Positions 61,141-64,000 of a stretch of 64,000 nucleotides of DNA are shown piece by piece (within the stretch, counting starts at the first letter, position 1; each line of letters opens with the position of its first letter). The DNA comes from Arthrobacter sp. SLBN-100 (GTDB lineage Bacteria > Actinomycetota > Actinomycetes > Actinomycetales > Micrococcaceae). Under the pieces are notes generated by a model that saw only the letters and a program-made list of their open reading frames with translations, did not search any database and was not told where the DNA came from. The stretch lies in NCBI RefSeq assembly GCF_006715305.1, contig NZ_VFMY01000001.1, positions 4,552,555-4,616,554 on the forward strand. Reading direction: 5' to 3'. The translations under genes and the position numbers were made by a program.

Positions 61141-61557
61141 ATGTCAGCTACATCTGCTTCACAGGGTTCACGTCCGCAGCTTCTTTCAGTGCATCAACTC
61201 ATGTCGCCGCCCGCCGGCCGGCAGCCGGAGCGTCCGGCACCCCTGCCGCCGCTGCGCCTGACCAGACGCGGGAAGATAGTCCTGATCGGCATCCCCCTGG
61301 TCCTGTTGGCGGCTTTGCTGCTCTCCCTGGCCGGCTTCTTCAACTCGCCGGCAAAGGCCGCAGATTCCACGGCGGACCTTTCCATAACCCCCACGGTCAC
61401 CGTCACCGTGCAATCGGGCCAGTCGCTGTGGGCCATTGCCGGTACCGTTGCCCCTGAGCGCGATGCCCGTGACGTTGTGGCGGACATCGTGCAGCTTAAC
61501 AACCTCAGTGCCGGCGCGGTCTTCCCGGGGCAGCAGCTGTACGTGCCCACGTCCTAG
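61141..61557 (+). CDS. LysM domain membrane protein next to lexA (SOS-linked, YneA/DivS/Rv2719c-like position)
   Basis: A 138-residue protein. A cytoplasmic Pro-rich N-terminus (about 45 residues) is followed by one membrane segment (IVLIGIPLVLLAALLLSLAG) and an extracellular LysM domain (TVTVQSGQSLWAIAGTVAPE, then DIVQLNNLSAGAVFPGQQLY). A LysM protein divergent from lexA with SOS boxes is the arrangement of mycobacterial Rv2719c and Bacillus YneA, which act at the cell wall and block division during DNA damage. That role here is inference. ATG at 61141 has AGGAGG upstream. Confidence 0.82.
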   Translation: MSATSASQGSRPQLLSVHQLMSPPAGRQPERPAPLPPLRLTRRGKIVLIGIPLVLLAALLLSLAGFFNSPAKAADSTADLSITPTVTVTVQSGQSLWAIAGTVAPERDARDVVADIVQLNNLSAGAVFPGQQLYVPTS

Positions 61558-61706
61558 CACCGGCGGTGCCCTGCGTCAGCACCAGGCACCCACCAGCCGG
61601 CAATAGATCAGCCCGCTTTCGGAGCTGCGTTGGGACGGCGGCCGGGAAGGCGCCCCGCAAAGCACGCCAGCGGATCGCATCGTTGCTGCACGCTGAGCGC
61701 GAACAG

Positions 61707-61730
61707 GAGACCGTCACATTTTCCGGTCTC
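61707..61730 (+). terminator. Hairpin between the LysM gene and hisC
   Basis: GAGACCG (61707-61713) pairs with CGGTCTC (61724-61730) over a ten-base T-rich loop, just before the hisC -10. It is weak and without a U-tract. Confidence 0.35.
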
Positions 61731-61742
61731 AGGCACGGGCAC

Positions 61743-61748
61743 TAAACT
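61743..61748 (+). promoter_or_regulatory. Predicted -10 element (TAAACT) of hisC-hisB-hisH
   Basis: TAAACT ends six bases before the GTG at 61755. No Shine-Dalgarno lies between, so the mRNA of the his unit is probably leaderless. Confidence 0.5.
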
Positions 61749-61754
61749 GTTCAG

Positions 61755-62873
61755 GTGAATGACCAGCTAGATCGCCTGAACAGGCTTCCCCTCCGCAGCA
61801 ACCTTCGTGGGCTTACCCCGTACGGCGCGCCCCAGCTGGATGTCCCCATCCTCCTCAACGTCAACGAGAACACCCATGGTGTGCCCGCAGACGTCCGCGC
61901 CGCCATCAGTGCGGCCGTGACAGAGGCTGCGGCAGGTCTCAACCGGTATCCGGACCGGGAATTCACTGAGCTGCGCAAGGCCCTGGCGGAGTACCTGGGG
62001 CACGGGCTCGATGCGTCGAACGTCTGGGCGGCCAACGGCTCCAACGAGGTACTCCAGCAGATTCTCCAGGCTTTCGGCGGCCTCGGCCGCACCGCGCTGG
62101 GCTTTCCGCCCACGTACTCCATGTACCCCCTGCTGGCCAGCGGTACGGACACCGAATACGTTGCGGGTGAACGGGCCGACGGTTACGGACTCAGCGCTGA
62201 ATCTGCCGCCCTGCAGGTCAAGGAACTTCAGCCCAACATCGTTTTCCTCTGCTCTCCGAACAACCCTACGGGTACCGGCCTCGGGCCGGACGTCGTGGAG
62301 GCGGTGTACGAGGCAGGCGAAGCCAGCCAGGCGATCGTCATCGTTGATGAGGCCTACCACGAGTTCGCGCATGACGGAACGCCCAGCGCCCTGGCCCTCC
62401 TGCCCGGCCGGGAACGACTGATTGTCTCGCGCACCATGAGCAAGGCCTTTGCCCTGGCCGGCGCGCGCCTCGGCTACATGGCAGCCGCCCCCGAGGTCAC
62501 CGATGCGCTGCGGCTGGTACGGCTGCCGTACCACCTATCCGCCATCACGCAGGCCACCGCCCTGGCAGCCCTTCAGCACCGCGAGGCCCTGATGGCGGAC
62601 GTTGAGGACATCAAGAAGCAGCGCGACAGGATTGTGGCGGAGCTGACCAGGATGGGCCTGAAGCCGGCCGCCTCGGACTCCAACTACGTATTTTTCGGCG
62701 GGCTGGAGAACCCGCACCAGGTCTGGCAGGAGCTGCTCGATGCGGGCGTGCTGATCCGCGACGTCGGAATTCCGGGCCACCTTCGCGTCACCGCGGGCAC
62801 TGAGACGGAAACCACAGCCTTCCTCACCTCCCTGGAAAGCATCCTTGCCAGCCAGGCCAAGCTTCCGGCCTAG
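61755..62873 (+). CDS. hisC: Histidinol-phosphate aminotransferase
   Basis: A 372-residue PLP enzyme of histidine synthesis converting imidazole acetol phosphate to histidinol phosphate. The PLP lysine is K230 in VSRTMSKAFALAGARLG. LLNVNENTHGVP, LCSPNNPTGT and IVDEAYHEFA are family segments. GTG at 61755 with the TAAACT -10. hisB follows after 60 bases. Confidence 0.95.
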   Translation: MNDQLDRLNRLPLRSNLRGLTPYGAPQLDVPILLNVNENTHGVPADVRAAISAAVTEAAAGLNRYPDREFTELRKALAEYLGHGLDASNVWAANGSNEVLQQILQAFGGLGRTALGFPPTYSMYPLLASGTDTEYVAGERADGYGLSAESAALQVKELQPNIVFLCSPNNPTGTGLGPDVVEAVYEAGEASQAIVIVDEAYHEFAHDGTPSALALLPGRERLIVSRTMSKAFALAGARLGYMAAAPEVTDALRLVRLPYHLSAITQATALAALQHREALMADVEDIKKQRDRIVAELTRMGLKPAASDSNYVFFGGLENPHQVWQELLDAGVLIRDVGIPGHLRVTAGTETETTAFLTSLESILASQAKLPA

Positions 62874-62933
62874 ACTGGAACTACCGGCGCTGGACGCCCT
62901 GAACCACTCCTTCTTCCCAAAGGACACTTGACC

Positions 62934-63554
62934 ATGAGTTCCACCGGATCCAATGCGGCCAGGACTGCGCGCATGGAGCGTGCCACCAGCGAGTCCTCCG
63001 TGCTCGTGGAGATGAACCTTGACGGTACCGGCATCTCGGACATCGACACGTCGGTGCCCTTCTACGACCACATGCTCACCGCGCTCTGCAAGCACTCGCT
63101 CATTGACCTGACGGTGAAGGCGACCGGTGACACCCACATCGACGTCCACCACACGGTGGAGGATGTTGCCATCACGTTCGGTGAGGTGCTGCGCACGGCC
63201 CTGGGGAACAAGGCCGGCATCCGCCGCTTCGGCGAAGCGACCGTGCCGTTGGACGAGGCACTGGCCCACGCCGTCGTCGACGTATCCGGCCGCCCGTACC
63301 TGGTGCACGGCGGGGAACCTGCAGGCCAGGAGTACCACCTGATCGGCGGCCACTTCACCGGCTCGCTGACCCGCCACGTTTTTGAAGCGATCACCCTTCA
63401 CGCGGGCATCTGCCTGCACATGAATGTGATCGCCGGAAGGGATCCGCACCACATCGTCGAAGCCCAGTTCAAGGCGTTTGCGCGTGCCCTGCGCGCAGCC
63501 GTTGAGTCCGATCCCCGCGTCGAGGGCATTCCCTCCACCAAGGGTGCGCTGTGA
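62934..63554 (+). CDS. hisB: Imidazoleglycerol-phosphate dehydratase
   Basis: A 206-residue monofunctional HisB (no phosphatase domain). The manganese-binding histidine motifs are visible: [32 protein letters not shown], and [20 protein letters not shown] then [18 protein letters not shown] at 62934 has AAAGGA nine bases upstream; a TTG two codons earlier is less likely. The stop codon overlaps the hisH start by four bases. Confidence 0.96.
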   Translation: MSSTGSNAARTARMERATSESSVLVEMNLDGTGISDIDTSVPFYDHMLTALCKHSLIDLTVKATGDTHIDVHHTVEDVAITFGEVLRTALGNKAGIRRFGEATVPLDEALAHAVVDVSGRPYLVHGGEPAGQEYHLIGGHFTGSLTRHVFEAITLHAGICLHMNVIAGRDPHHIVEAQFKAFARALRAAVESDPRVEGIPSTKGAL

Positions 63555-64000
63555 GCGGCAAGGTCCTTCGGGACGGCGCCATCATCGATCCCTCAGCTTC
63601 ACAGAAGCTGCCGTCACCCGAGGGGAAACCCACTGTCACGGTCCTCGACTACGGTTCCGGGAACGTCCGATCGGCAGTCCGGGCCCTGGAGCGCGCAGGC
63701 GCCGAGGTGATCCTCAGCTCCAAGCCAGAGGATGTCCTGAACGCTGACGGCCTGGTGGTTCCCGGCGTCGGTGCTTTTGAAACCGTGATGCGTGAGCTCA
63801 AAGCTGTGGACGGCATCCGCCTCATGGGCCGGCGGATCGCCGGCGGCCGGCCGGTCCTGGCCATCTGCGTAGGCCTTCAGGTGCTGTTCGAAGCAGGCGT
63901 GGAGCACGGCACCGAGGCTGAAGGCATCGGCGAATGGCCCGGCAAGGTGGAACTCCTTCCCGCGGAGGTTGTTCCGCACATGGGCTGGAACACGGTCAAG
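63551..64000 (+). CDS. hisH: Imidazole glycerol phosphate synthase subunit HisH (partial, runs off window)
   Basis: The first 150 residues are in the window. HisH is the glutamine amidotransferase that feeds ammonia to HisF. After a 27-residue variable lead come [35 protein letters not shown] and the nucleophile elbow [14 protein letters not shown] with the catalytic cysteine. The GTG overlaps the hisB stop (GTGA), so the two are coupled. The catalytic histidine and glutamate lie beyond the window. Confidence 0.95.
   Translation, partial: MSGKVLRDGAIIDPSASQKLPSPEGKPTVTVLDYGSGNVRSAVRALERAGAEVILSSKPEDVLNADGLVVPGVGAFETVMRELKAVDGIRLMGRRIAGGRPVLAICVGLQVLFEAGVEHGTEAEGIGEWPGKVELLPAEVVPHMGWNTVK

Overview
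The window is chromosomal DNA of a high-GC actinobacterium, most probably a member of the Micrococcaceae (Arthrobacter / Pseudarthrobacter type). The reasons are the base composition, the many GTG starts, actinobacterial SOS boxes (TCGAAC-N4-GTTCGA type), the DUF3046 gene in front of recA, a ClgR-type regulator beside pgsA and pncC, and typical core gene order (rimP-nusA-ylxR-infB-rbfA-truB-ribF-rpsO-pnp; ftsK-pgsA-pncC-clgR-recA-recX-miaB-miaA-dapF-hflX-dinG-lexA-hisCBH). Nearly every base is coding. I saw no rRNA, tRNA, CRISPR array, insertion sequence or prophage.

Layout. 0-8 kb: start of an ABC-transporter ATPase with an operator-controlled promoter (minus strand), proS, a TSUP permease, a PLP-dependent decarboxylase, an APH(6)-like kinase, a VIT-type metal transporter and a DUF4439 ferritin-like protein whose stop codon lies in a cluster of hairpin repeats. 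8-14 kb: rimP, nusA, ylxR, infB, a nested palindrome, rbfA and a terminator. 14-18.5 kb: a secreted ScyD/ScyE-like protein, a deaminase, thioredoxin 2, an aminotransferase and truB. 18.5-24.3 kb: two small membrane proteins, a manganese riboswitch with terC, a winged-helix regulator, ribF, and kynA-kynU. 24.4-29.3 kb: rpsO, pnp, an M16 peptidase and a DUF1579-like protein. 29.5-37.4 kb: a DUF222/HNH protein and a molybdenum-cofactor island (moaA and moaD leftward; a membrane-anchored sulfite-oxidase-like enzyme, moeA, moaC, mog and moaE rightward). 37.5-44.2 kb: dapB, a small membrane protein, an acyltransferase-like membrane protein, a truncated DUF222 gene behind an SOS box, a C-N hydrolase, dapA and rnj. 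44.3-61.6 kb: ftsK, pgsA, pncC, clgR, a MarR regulator, DUF3046, recA, recX, miaB, miaA, dapF, a methyltransferase, hflX, dinG, lexA and a divergent LysM protein. 61.7-64 kb: hisC, hisB and the start of hisH.

How the genes work together. The translation and RNA-processing genes form the backbone (proS, nusA, infB, rbfA, truB, rpsO, pnp, rnj, hflX, miaA, miaB). The second half holds an SOS circuit: lexA, recA, the LysM protein next to lexA and a DUF222 fragment each lie beside a LexA-like box. Six cofactor genes plus a likely client enzyme make the molybdenum island nearly self-contained. dapA, dapB and dapF supply diaminopimelate but are scattered.

The most notable non-coding signals are: about sixteen genes with a TANNNT -10 element 6-7 bases before the start codon (predicted leaderless mRNAs); a nested perfect palindrome between infB and rbfA; three hairpin repeats at 6.6 kb; three CCCCTAWT boxes at exactly 12-bp intervals between the ScyD-like gene and the deaminase; and a seven-codon leaderless mini-ORF in front of hflX. 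I found no clearly new multi-gene system. These signals are the best candidates for something undescribed.
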